Below, one piece after another: positions 26,514 through 34,334 of a stretch of 36,935 bases of DNA. Position numbers and translations under genes: made by a program. Positions within the stretch are counted from its first letter, which is position 1. Each line of letters begins with the position of its first letter. The DNA comes from Ottowia sp. (GTDB taxonomy: Bacteria; Pseudomonadota; Gammaproteobacteria; Burkholderiales; Burkholderiaceae): assembly GCA_020853585.1 (NCBI GenBank), contig JADYYQ010000179.1, forward strand, positions 1 to 36,935, written 5' to 3'. The notes beneath the pieces were generated by a model. The model was given only the letters and a program-made list of their open reading frames with translations. It searched no databases and was not told the origin of the DNA.

Positions 26514-28655
26514 ATGTCTATTTTTTCCATCACCACAATAAATTTATATAAGCGCGCACTTAAGCGGATGCGCATTTCTTTTTTAGCCCTAGCCTTAATA
26601 AGTAGTCAATCAATCTTGGCGCACGATTTATCGGACACAACCTTAGATGAAGTAAAAGTAAATGCGTCCAGCATTTTTATCGCCCCCTATCATCTCCCGA
26701 CAGTCAGAAGTGCAACAAAAATAGATGCGCCATTGCGAGATATTCCGCAAACCGTTAACGTGGTGCCGCAAAGTCTGCTACGCGATCAAGCTATGCACTC
26801 ACTGCAAGATGCATTAAAAGTGGTTCCCGGAATCGGCTTATCAACAGGAGATGGTCAACGTGATCAAGTGACGATACGTGGATTTTCTGCATTAGCGGAT
26901 CAATTTATTGATGGCTTACGCGATGATGCAATGTATTTTCGTGACCTTGCCAATATCGAACAAGTAGAAATACTAAAAGGTCCAGCCGCTGTTTTATATG
27001 GTCGTGGCTCATCAGGTGGCCTGATTAATCGGATTACAAAAAAACCAGGTATTGATCAAAGTGAGGTTAGTGCCCAGTTAGGTAGTTGGATGCAACGGCG
27101 CGGCGAATTTGATTTAGCACGTAAAGCAGACAAAGAGGGGCACCTAGCGTGGCGTATCACTGGTGCAGTGGAAGGGGGCAATCATTATCGTGATCAGCAA
27201 TTTTTAAATCGCCATGCGCTCTCTCCCTCTGTGCTACTTACATTTAGCCCAGCAACACAATTGCTACTTCAAGCCGAACACCTGTCTGATAGACGTGTAA
27301 CTGATTTGGGCATTCCCTCATTCCAAGGCCGGCCCGTCAATATCCCACCCCATGTCTATTACGGTGCCGCAAACGCACGCGATGTTGACTACACCCATAC
27401 ACGTGTGGGGGCGATCGCTTTTACGCTCGATCATCAATTCGATTCCATATGGTCGCTACGTAATACTGGACGTTATTACGACTATCGCTTAGATCGCCAC
27501 AATACTTTTGTTAGCAGCGTAAATGAAAATACGCGTATGGCCACATTTATGCGAGGTGATGTACAACGCCATGAGACAGGATTTTTTAATCAAACCGAAC
27601 TGATGCAAAAGCATTTTTGGGGCGGCATGATGCAGCAATTTCTCTACGGTATTGAGTTTGGACAGCAAAATAAAGATCTGTGGACTGCACGCAAAACCAT
27701 CGGCAGCGTAAATCTATTTAATCCTATATTGCCAACATTACCTTTGGCCCTCGCTGCTAAACCCATTATCAATAACACCAGCATACTCACTGTTGCCAGT
27801 GCCTATACCCAAGCACTGCTGACATTCACGCCTCATTGGAAGGCATTAGCCGGTATCCGCTACGATCGATTTCAGCAATCAATGACTGAGAAAATGTTCG
27901 GGAAAAATAATCTTGATCGTATTGATCATGCGTGGAGTCCACGCGCAGGTTTAGTCTATCAACCCTTGGCTGGACAATCTTATTATTTGTCCTATAGTCA
28001 ATCATTTCAACCCTCCGCTGAATTTTTTCCTCTGGCACAAAATAATGCTCATATTGCCCCGGAGAAAACCAGCAATCATGAGATAGGCGCAAAGTTTGAT
28101 TTTTTTCAAGATCAGCTTGCGCTTGCCATTGCTATCTTTCGGTTAGAGCGCACGCATATGAAGACCGCTGATCCGGCAACCCATCGCTTAATTCCGCTAG
28201 GGGCACAACGCAGTGACGGTGTTGAACTCACGCTGTCCGGACAACTGTCGCCGGATTGGGAAATTTGGTCGGGCTATGCATATCTCAATGCACATATGGT
28301 TTCTAGTCTGGCTATCGATGCCCGGGAACCCGTGCAAGGTAAACGGCCAACATTGACACCCATGCATAGCGCCAATCTATGGCTTAAAAAAATATTAAGC
28401 CAGGGATGGAGCGCCGCGCTTGGGATAAATCATGTGGGAAATCGTTTTGCGAATCCAGGCAATACCGTTACATTGCCGCACTACACCACAGTGGATACCA
28501 TGCTGTCTTATCAAAGCAAACGGTATGATGTACAACTCAATTTTTTCAATCTATTTAATCGCCAATATATTATTGCCGGCCACGGTAGTAGCCCTCATTT
28601 AAGCTTACCGGGTGCACCCCGTTCGTTTCAGCTTACTACCCGCTATCGCTTTTAA
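26514..28655 (+). CDS. TonB-dependent ferric siderophore receptor (FhuE/FpvA type)
   Basis: Outer-membrane receptor of 713 residues. The signal peptide core is ISFLALALISSQSILA (21-36), followed by a TonB-box-like segment TLDEVKVNA (43-51). The plug domain (about 66-178) has DIPQTVNVVP, QVTIRGF, DGLRDD, EILKGPAAVLYGRGSSGG and INRITKKP. A beta-barrel follows, ending PRSFQLTTRYRF with the terminal Phe needed for assembly. It probably imports the siderophore made by the upstream genes, the PvuA role. No Fur box is seen in the 156-base gap before it, so it is probably read from the operon promoter. An ATG at 26568 (residue 19) would give a shorter signal peptide and is equally possible; neither start has a good ribosome binding site. 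Confidence 0.92.
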   Translation: MSIFSITTINLYKRALKRMRISFLALALISSQSILAHDLSDTTLDEVKVNASSIFIAPYHLPTVRSATKIDAPLRDIPQTVNVVPQSLLRDQAMHSLQDALKVVPGIGLSTGDGQRDQVTIRGFSALADQFIDGLRDDAMYFRDLANIEQVEILKGPAAVLYGRGSSGGLINRITKKPGIDQSEVSAQLGSWMQRRGEFDLARKADKEGHLAWRITGAVEGGNHYRDQQFLNRHALSPSVLLTFSPATQLLLQAEHLSDRRVTDLGIPSFQGRPVNIPPHVYYGAANARDVDYTHTRVGAIAFTLDHQFDSIWSLRNTGRYYDYRLDRHNTFVSSVNENTRMATFMRGDVQRHETGFFNQTELMQKHFWGGMMQQFLYGIEFGQQNKDLWTARKTIGSVNLFNPILPTLPLALAAKPIINNTSILTVASAYTQALLTFTPHWKALAGIRYDRFQQSMTEKMFGKNNLDRIDHAWSPRAGLVYQPLAGQSYYLSYSQSFQPSAEFFPLAQNNAHIAPEKTSNHEIGAKFDFFQDQLALAIAIFRLERTHMKTADPATHRLIPLGAQRSDGVELTLSGQLSPDWEIWSGYAYLNAHMVSSLAIDAREPVQGKRPTLTPMHSANLWLKKILSQGWSAALGINHVGNRFANPGNTVTLPHYTTVDTMLSYQSKRYDVQLNFFNLFNRQYIIAGHGSSPHLSLPGAPRSFQLTTRYRF

Positions 28656-28953
28656 TACACACACAATGCCATATCGCACTCAAATAAAATACCTATCGCT
28701 GATCAATCATGTCGAAAGACGAGTTACTCACCTCGCTTTTCGATTGAAGTGAGAAAATTAACCTAAAGTAGGCGCAAATTTATCTGAATAACAACGTGAT
28801 CGATTGGGTCACATGTGCGTCGCACAAGTATGATCGCAGCCATAAAAAGGATGACGACAACAGCGACTGCAACGCACATGTGGCGTATGACTATTATTAC
28901 TTCCACGCTTACATCCACCCGCGCTGTACTTAAGCCGCCCTACTGCCAAGAGC
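28656..28953. other. Intergenic between convergent receptor and oligopeptidase genes
   Basis: No gene is seen. A weak stem CTCACCTC/GAAGTGAG lies at 28727-28753, and a perfect 11-bp inverted repeat (listed separately) lies further on. There is no classical terminator with a U-run for the siderophore operon. Confidence 0.5.
28810..28882. repeat. Inverted repeat, 11-bp perfect arms, 51-base interior
   Basis: CACATGTGCGT (28810-28820) is the exact reverse complement of ACGCACATGTG (28872-28882). The interior has no gene. It could be the ends of a very small mobile element or a long-loop RNA structure between two convergent genes. Confidence 0.5.
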
Positions 28954-31083
28954 TTAGCGAATACCCCACTGCGACAACATCCAAGCCATTTCAAACGCTC
29001 GCTCCTTGATAGCGTCATAACGCCCAGACGCACCGCCATGACCTGCAACCATATTCACTTTAAATAAGAGCGGGTGAGTGTCTGTTTTCAAAGCACGCAT
29101 TTTAGCGACGTATTTTGCCGGCTCCCAATACATGACCTGACTATCATTTAACCCGGTCGTGACCAGCATTGCTGGATAGGCTTTACGCTCAATATTTTCA
29201 TAGGGCGAATAGCTACGCATATAGTCATAAGCAAGTTTGTCATTGGGATTGCCCCATTCAAGATATTCACCCGCTGTAAGCGGCAAGCTACTGTCCATCA
29301 TAGTATTGATCACATCGACAAATGGCACACCTGCATGTACTGCAAGAAATAAATCGGGACGCATATTCACCGTCGCCGCCATCAATAAACCTCCTGCACT
29401 GCGCCCTTCAATAATCAAATGATGTGGACTTGTCCAACGCTGCTCAATAAGATACTCCGCACTATCAATGAAATCATAAAAAGTATTCTTTTTATTCATC
29501 AGCATGCCCCGCTCATGCCAAGATTCACCCAGATCATTACCACCGCGAATATGTGCCTCGACAAATATCACGCCACGATCAAGCAGGCTAATACGACTAT
29601 TAGAAAATGCCGCATCAGCAGCAATCCCATATGAACCATAACCATAGAGCAGTAAGGGGGCTGAGCCGTCTTGCTTAATACCTTTTTTCGACATCATCCA
29701 AAGAGGCACCTTCACGCCGTCACGCGCAGTGACCCACAAACGTTTGCTTTCATAAAGAGCAGGGTTATAGCCGGGTACTTCTTCTTGTTTTAATATCTCG
29801 CGCTGACCACTTGCCATATCGATATCAAGTACCGTCGGTGGAGTGAGGGGCGATTGGTACATCAAACGGTAACGCTGCGAAGTAAATTCGGGTGTACCAC
29901 TTGCATATAAGCTGTACACGGGCTCATCAAATTGCACCGTCTTCCAGTGCTGCTTAGCAAAATCATAGATACGTTGGCGTTCCTGTGCCGCGGTTTTTTC
30001 ACTCACAACCAGAAACTCAGAAAAAATATCAAACGACTCAAGTAACACATCGGGGTCGTGTGCCACCAGCTCTTTCCAGTGAGTCGAATCAGGTGTGAGC
30101 AAAGGCGCCTTAACTAAACGAAAGTTGTTAGCAGATTGATTGGTGAGGATAAATAACTCTCCCTCACGGTGATCAACGCTATAGCGGTGTCCGGTAGTTC
30201 TCCCGAGCACTGAGCGAAAAAGATCTTGCGGTTGATTAGCAGGCAAGATACGCACTTCGTGGGTATCTGTACTTTCTGCATTGAGCAGGATAAAACGCTG
30301 ATCATGACTTTTGTGAATCCATAGACTAAATTGTTCTACCGCTTCCCGGTATACCTCAACAGGCGGGTGACCTAACTTCATGCGTAACAGCAAATCAGCA
30401 CGTTTGGTGATGGCATCCTCCTGTACCAAAAATAAAGTTTGGTTATCTGCCGCCCATGCGATGGAAGTCACGCGCGCAAACGTATCGCTTAGCAATTGTC
30501 CGCTATTAAGGTCCTTGATATACAGCGTGTATTGGCGATAGCCCGTCGTATCGGTCGAGTAAGCTAAGTAACGTCCATCCGGACTAACAGCAACACTATT
30601 GAGATCGAAAAATGGTTGATCTTTTGCAAGTTGATTTTCATCGAGCAAAAGCATTTCTTTTGCATGAGCATCATACGAAAAATCTGCCTTCGCAAGACGA
30701 CGATAGTGGATTTGATACTGCTCGCCCGCTTTAGTATGACTGTAATAGTAGAAATTCCCGCGCCGTATAGGTACTGATAAATCAGTTTCTTTTAAACGAC
30801 TCTTCATTTCTTTGTATAAAGTTTGAGTAAGCGCGCCTAAATCTTTGGTCATTGCCTCCGTATAAGCATTCTCAGCATTAAGATAAGCAATTACCTTAGG
30901 ATTAGTTTTTTCACGTAACCAATGATAGTCATCGGTAATGACTTCGCCATGACGCGTTTCTTGCCAAGCAAGTTTAGCGGCCAGAGGTGGCGTAGGCAAA
31001 GAAGAGGATGCGGCAGAAAGAGTAGCGGATGTCATGGCGATAAGAAAAAGTGCGCTAAAAGCGAGGTGTTGTTGAAAAAACAT
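28954..31083 (-). CDS. Periplasmic S9 prolyl oligopeptidase family protease (oligopeptidase B-like)
   Basis: Serine peptidase of 709 residues from the ATG at 31083, which is supported by AGGAT seven bases upstream. The first residues MFFQQHLAFSALFLIAMTSATLSA form a Sec signal peptide, so the enzyme probably works in the periplasm, unlike cytoplasmic E. coli PtrB. An N-terminal beta-propeller (about 60-400) precedes the alpha/beta-hydrolase domain with the triad Ser562 in GRSAGGLL, Asp647 in TTGLNDSQV and His682 in AGHGGASGRY. RGGNDLGESWHERG and the EYLEWGNP segment are typical of oligopeptidase B, which cleaves short peptides after Arg/Lys. A longer frame to 31131 adds 16 residues before the signal peptide and is disfavoured. 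Confidence 0.9.
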   Translation of the reverse strand: MFFQQHLAFSALFLIAMTSATLSAASSSLPTPPLAAKLAWQETRHGEVITDDYHWLREKTNPKVIAYLNAENAYTEAMTKDLGALTQTLYKEMKSRLKETDLSVPIRRGNFYYYSHTKAGEQYQIHYRRLAKADFSYDAHAKEMLLLDENQLAKDQPFFDLNSVAVSPDGRYLAYSTDTTGYRQYTLYIKDLNSGQLLSDTFARVTSIAWAADNQTLFLVQEDAITKRADLLLRMKLGHPPVEVYREAVEQFSLWIHKSHDQRFILLNAESTDTHEVRILPANQPQDLFRSVLGRTTGHRYSVDHREGELFILTNQSANNFRLVKAPLLTPDSTHWKELVAHDPDVLLESFDIFSEFLVVSEKTAAQERQRIYDFAKQHWKTVQFDEPVYSLYASGTPEFTSQRYRLMYQSPLTPPTVLDIDMASGQREILKQEEVPGYNPALYESKRLWVTARDGVKVPLWMMSKKGIKQDGSAPLLLYGYGSYGIAADAAFSNSRISLLDRGVIFVEAHIRGGNDLGESWHERGMLMNKKNTFYDFIDSAEYLIEQRWTSPHHLIIEGRSAGGLLMAATVNMRPDLFLAVHAGVPFVDVINTMMDSSLPLTAGEYLEWGNPNDKLAYDYMRSYSPYENIERKAYPAMLVTTGLNDSQVMYWEPAKYVAKMRALKTDTHPLLFKVNMVAGHGGASGRYDAIKERAFEMAWMLSQWGIR

Positions 31084-31406
31084 CGTGAATATCCTAATGG
31101 TAGTCGGCAATTTCCTTTTTAAAGGAATCAATCTGATCTTCTATCGATATAGTGGGATGAGCTCACTAAGTCGATCGAACGGTCAACATCCTCTACGATT
31201 TTGTTGCCAGGGTATAGTCGCATTTCTTCAAGGGAAGATTATGCTTCTTTAAAAGGAGCAGGTCTGCCAAGCGCATTTTAGAACACCGACAAATCCTTAA
31301 ATCGGTTACTGTTCGATTCCCCCCCAGCCCCAATACCGCAGAGATCACAAGCTATTGCCACGCTTTAGGAATCAAAGTGGCAAAAGCACTATTTAATACG
31401 CCATCA
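31084..31406. other. Intergenic with a tRNA-3'-end-like scrap
   Basis: About 320 bases hold no gene. Bases 31309-31332 read like the T-loop and acceptor end of a tRNA or tmRNA (GTTCGATT, seven C, AGCCCCAA), but the 5' T-stem does not pair and no cloverleaf can be folded. The last bases are one copy of the tandem duplication that cuts the next gene. Confidence 0.45.
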
Positions 31407-31425
31407 TTATAATACGCCATCATTA
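31395..31425. repeat. 16-bp tandem duplication
   Basis: AATACGCCATCATTA occurs at 31395-31409 and again at 31411-31425, with a period of 16 bases. Because 16 is not a multiple of three, the second copy shifts the frame of the overlapping minus-strand gene and brings in its TAA stop. Confidence 0.9.
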
Positions 31426-31661
31426 CGAGCACTACTTTTAATATGCGCTTCCATATCCCCCAAAAGGATATTTATACAATCGTCTTTGGAAAGAGCGGGT
31501 TTATAACGTTCTATTTCAGGTATCTTTCCCGGAGATAGCTCATTCGCTTTATTTAACACCCCAACTGTATAACGACGGAAGGCACCAGGTGAAATATTTT
31601 TTTCCTCTACACTTAAATTTTCTACATTTGTGTTTTGAGCGTACGAATTAAATGTATCCAT
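31407..31661 (-). CDS. Hypothetical 84-residue protein, truncated by a tandem duplication
   Basis: Small hydrophilic protein beginning MDTFNSYAQNTNVENLSVEE, with a middle ELSPGKIPEIERYKP and an end HIKSSARNDGVL. There is no signal peptide, membrane helix or known motif, and no strong ribosome binding site. The stop codon lies exactly at a 16-base tandem duplication. With a single copy the frame would continue NSAFATLIPKAWQ for 13 more residues, so the product seems recently shortened. AT-rich composition and isolation between unrelated genes suggest accessory origin. No function is proposed. Confidence 0.5.
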   Translation of the reverse strand: MDTFNSYAQNTNVENLSVEEKNISPGAFRRYTVGVLNKANELSPGKIPEIERYKPALSKDDCINILLGDMEAHIKSSARNDGVL

Positions 31662-31848
31662 AAATAAGCTAAGCTCAGATCAAGAAATTCGTCCAGAGTA
31701 GTAAGTCTCTTACGTCATCTCTCACGTTTAGTCATTTCAATGACTGATCATTTTTTTCGCATGCCCCGGTCGGGATCTTGTTTTTAAGCGTGATAAACAT
31801 ATTTTTGGAAAACACGAATCGTTATTGAAACACCCTAAAGTATTTTGT

Positions 31849-32811
31849 TTATATCTTCCACAAATCAGTGCTGAGATATTTAAGACCGCTATCACAGATC
31901 CCCGTAACCACGGTATTTCCCGGATTTCGTTTTAATAACTGTATAGCAGCCGCCACGTTCGCACCACCAGAAAACCCGCCGAATATGCCTTCATACTTTG
32001 CCAATGCACGCGCCATCTCTTTTGCAGCATCCCCTGAGACTTGAAGAAAACCATCAATTGGCACATCCGATAAAAAATCCAGATCAGCGTAAGCATAACC
32101 ACCGCCCTGAATAGGATGGTTTATATCTGTGATGGGCAGTCCGGCAACAGCCGCAGCACCCTCAGGTTCGACGGCATAACATTGAATCGAGGGTTTGCGT
32201 TCCTTCAACGCTTTTGTCACCCCCGCAAATGTCCCGCCAGAACCTAGAAAATCGACAAAGTAGTCAATCTTTCCCTCCGTCTGCGCCCAGATTTCGGGAC
32301 CGGTTCCATGATAATGTGAGAGCCAATTTCCCCGTCGATGAAATTGATCTGCGCGAAAAGCGTGACGTAATTGCGTAATATGCTGAGCGGCTTCGTCTAC
32401 CCGCTCAAGGTCGGCACCAGAGACTTGTCCAGGAATCGACCCAATTGCTTGATCAACCAAAATCACTTCTGCCCCCAGCGCTGCCATCATCTGAGCACGT
32501 TCAATGGAGTTTCCTTTTGACATCACCGCAACAAATGGATAACCTTTTATCCCACAAACAATCGCTAGACCGGTGCCCATATTTCCACTTGTTAACTCAA
32601 CAACTGTTTGACCTGGTTTGAGCAACCCTGCTTTTTCCGCCTCTTCGATCACGCCCAGCGCAGCCCGATCTTTTTTTGAAAAACCGGGATTCATATATTC
32701 GAGTTTTACAAGTAGTGAACCATCAACTTCAAAGTGCTTAACTAATCTGTCTAATTGGACCAAAGGGGTATTTCCGATAACACCTAATATGCTGGGGAGA
32801 ATGCTTTGCAT
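31849..32811 (-). CDS. Cysteine synthase-family PLP enzyme
   Basis: Fold-type II beta-replacement enzyme of 320 residues from ATG 32811. PLP lysine K47 lies in NPGFSKKDRAA (canonical NPxxSxKDR), the substrate loop is TSGNMGT (74-80), and the phosphate-binding loop is GSGGTFAG (190-197). The end GICDSGLKYLSTDLW is typical. Such enzymes make cysteine from O-acetylserine and sulfide, or carry out related beta-substitutions. The substitutions FSKKD and GNMG depart from typical CysK and CysM, so the donor and nucleophile are uncertain. SbnA, which makes a diaminopropionate precursor for staphyloferrin B, is in the same family, but no SbnB partner is near. The frame is open 17 codons further upstream. 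Confidence 0.85.
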   Translation of the reverse strand: MQSILPSILGVIGNTPLVQLDRLVKHFEVDGSLLVKLEYMNPGFSKKDRAALGVIEEAEKAGLLKPGQTVVELTSGNMGTGLAIVCGIKGYPFVAVMSKGNSIERAQMMAALGAEVILVDQAIGSIPGQVSGADLERVDEAAQHITQLRHAFRADQFHRRGNWLSHYHGTGPEIWAQTEGKIDYFVDFLGSGGTFAGVTKALKERKPSIQCYAVEPEGAAAVAGLPITDINHPIQGGGYAYADLDFLSDVPIDGFLQVSGDAAKEMARALAKYEGIFGGFSGGANVAAAIQLLKRNPGNTVVTGICDSGLKYLSTDLWKI

Positions 32812-32918
32812 TAATTTTTTCTTGAGATAGTAATTGAACATACAGGGCGTTAGCTGCCCCAAACATAAAGCGCAAAGTCGACAAAACCGCTATAGCGAGC
32901 GCCTGAAGGTGATGGTGG

Positions 32919-33215
32919 CTAGGTATTCTGCAAATAGATTTCAATCCATCGAGCAAAATCAATATCCTTTTGCGTTACGCCTCCTGCATCATGGCTAGAT
33001 AAAGTAATGTCGACGCGATTAAAGATATTCGACCACTCGGGATGATGGTGATGACGCTCCGCATACAAAGCTGCACTCGTCATAAAACTAAATGCTCGGT
33101 TAAAGTCCGGAAAAACAAAAGATTTATAAATCGCACTGCGATCCATGCAAACCTGCCATCCCGCAAGTGTGCTGAGCGTCTGTATCAATACTGAATGAGG
33201 AAGAAGATCTATCAA
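32919..33215 (-). CDS. phhB: Pterin-4a-carbinolamine dehydratase
   Basis: A 98-residue enzyme that dehydrates 4a-hydroxytetrahydrobiopterin, recycling the cofactor of phenylalanine hydroxylase in the cytoplasm. It has the family signature ERHHHHPEWSNIFNRVDITL (53-72), with the catalytic histidine cluster, then H75 and the helix GGVTQKDIDFARWIE. Length is normal. Phenylalanine hydroxylase is not in the window. The downstream cysteine synthase-like gene lies on the same strand about 100 bases away; an operon is possible but not shown. Confidence 0.93.
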   Translation of the reverse strand: MIDLLPHSVLIQTLSTLAGWQVCMDRSAIYKSFVFPDFNRAFSFMTSAALYAERHHHHPEWSNIFNRVDITLSSHDAGGVTQKDIDFARWIEIYLQNT

Positions 33216-33495
33216 AACAAAGCGCCTTTGACATTTTCAAAAAATGTGATGCATTGATCACCACATCACGGCCCCCCATTTTATTTTAAAAATCAACTTA
33301 AGATACATATAAAACGAGACCGTGAAATTTTTTAGCGCATTTATTTTTTGGTTTGTATATTTTGTCGTTCAAAATTTTCGGGGGAGCACAGTGCTAATAA
33401 TCACCAAGCGTATGTAGGAGAACATATCGAGAGTAGATGTATCTCTATAAACGCTTTTTTATACACGAGGATACGACCATCGCCACGCATTTTAC

Positions 33496-34068
33496 TCAGC
33501 GAGTCGGTTCTAATAGCTGCTTTAGTACCCGAAATAGCGCGCGCGCATGTTGCGTCGTTTTACCCAAAAGGCGTTCTTTACGACTATTGCGCACCAAAGT
33601 GCGCAGCGCTTGCGCATCTACCTGCGGATATTCACTTAACAAACGGGTCATTTCTGCGTCATCCGCCAACAAACTATCTCGCCAATGCTCAAGGTGATGC
33701 AACTGGGCCGTATGTGCTTTGCTGGTCCCATACCATGCATCCAATGCTGATCGAATCGCCAACACTTCTGGGTCTTCCAATAAGCGCATTAGCTTACCAA
33801 GATACTGCATCTGGCGCCGCTTGCCTTCATGAGTACGTGTATTACGCGCATCTTCAATGGCTGTGCGCAAATCATCATTGAGCGAAATTGTGGCAAGACG
33901 CTCTTTAGAAAACAACACCAGCTCGGCCGCAAGTTTTTGCAGGGCAAGCATCTCTCGCTTACGCTGCGATTTACTTTTTTCAGAAACCTCATCATCCGTA
34001 CAGGTATCTGCGTTGAGGGGCGCGAGAGGCGCGCTATTTTTACTGTGGTGGGAACGTTGGCGTGACAT
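33496..34068 (-). CDS. darP: Ribosome biogenesis factor DarP (YjgA, DUF615)
   Basis: A 190-residue basic alpha-helical protein of the YjgA/DUF615 family, which binds late 50S subunit precursors. Recognisable parts are VSEKSKSQRKREMLALQKLAAEL, DLRTAIEDARN and KRRQMQYLGKLMR (each typical), then the C-terminal helices LSEYPQVDAQALRTLVRN and ARALFRVLKQLL. The chosen ATG at 34068 (MSRQRSHH) removes a 16-residue upstream stretch that is not typical of the family. It is divergent from pmbA, as in other Burkholderiales. Confidence 0.92.
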   Translation of the reverse strand: MSRQRSHHSKNSAPLAPLNADTCTDDEVSEKSKSQRKREMLALQKLAAELVLFSKERLATISLNDDLRTAIEDARNTRTHEGKRRQMQYLGKLMRLLEDPEVLAIRSALDAWYGTSKAHTAQLHHLEHWRDSLLADDAEMTRLLSEYPQVDAQALRTLVRNSRKERLLGKTTQHARALFRVLKQLLEPTR

Positions 34069-34334
34069 ACCGCTATTGTATCTCCGTGCAGCACCCTTAA
34101 CAGCACAATATGGCATTTAATCTTAGAAACGCACGCACACACCGAGTAATATTTCAGTCTTGTCTTGCTATGATGGCGTCTTTAATCGTTTCAGGGGACG
34201 TTCAAAATAAAGTACGCTGCCCACCCAACACAATAAGTACAGCGCACTACTTTAGTGAGATAACAAGCTATTGAACCTACGCTGAGACCCATAATGACAA
34301 CACATTCAACCTTTTAAGTTTTTTGAAAGCACCA

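Noticed and set aside
28809..29048. Short frames between the receptor and oligopeptidase genes
   Set aside because: Arg/Thr- and Cys-rich nonsense-like products overlapping the end of the oligopeptidase gene; no ribosome binding site.
31200..31340. A tRNA gene ending near AGCCCCAA
   Set aside because: No matching acceptor 5' strand and no pairing T-stem could be found on either strand; only a short T-loop-like core is present.
33348..33881. A 177-codon plus-strand frame over darP
   Set aside because: Most of it is antisense to darP, which has clear DUF615 features; there is no ribosome binding site or motif.
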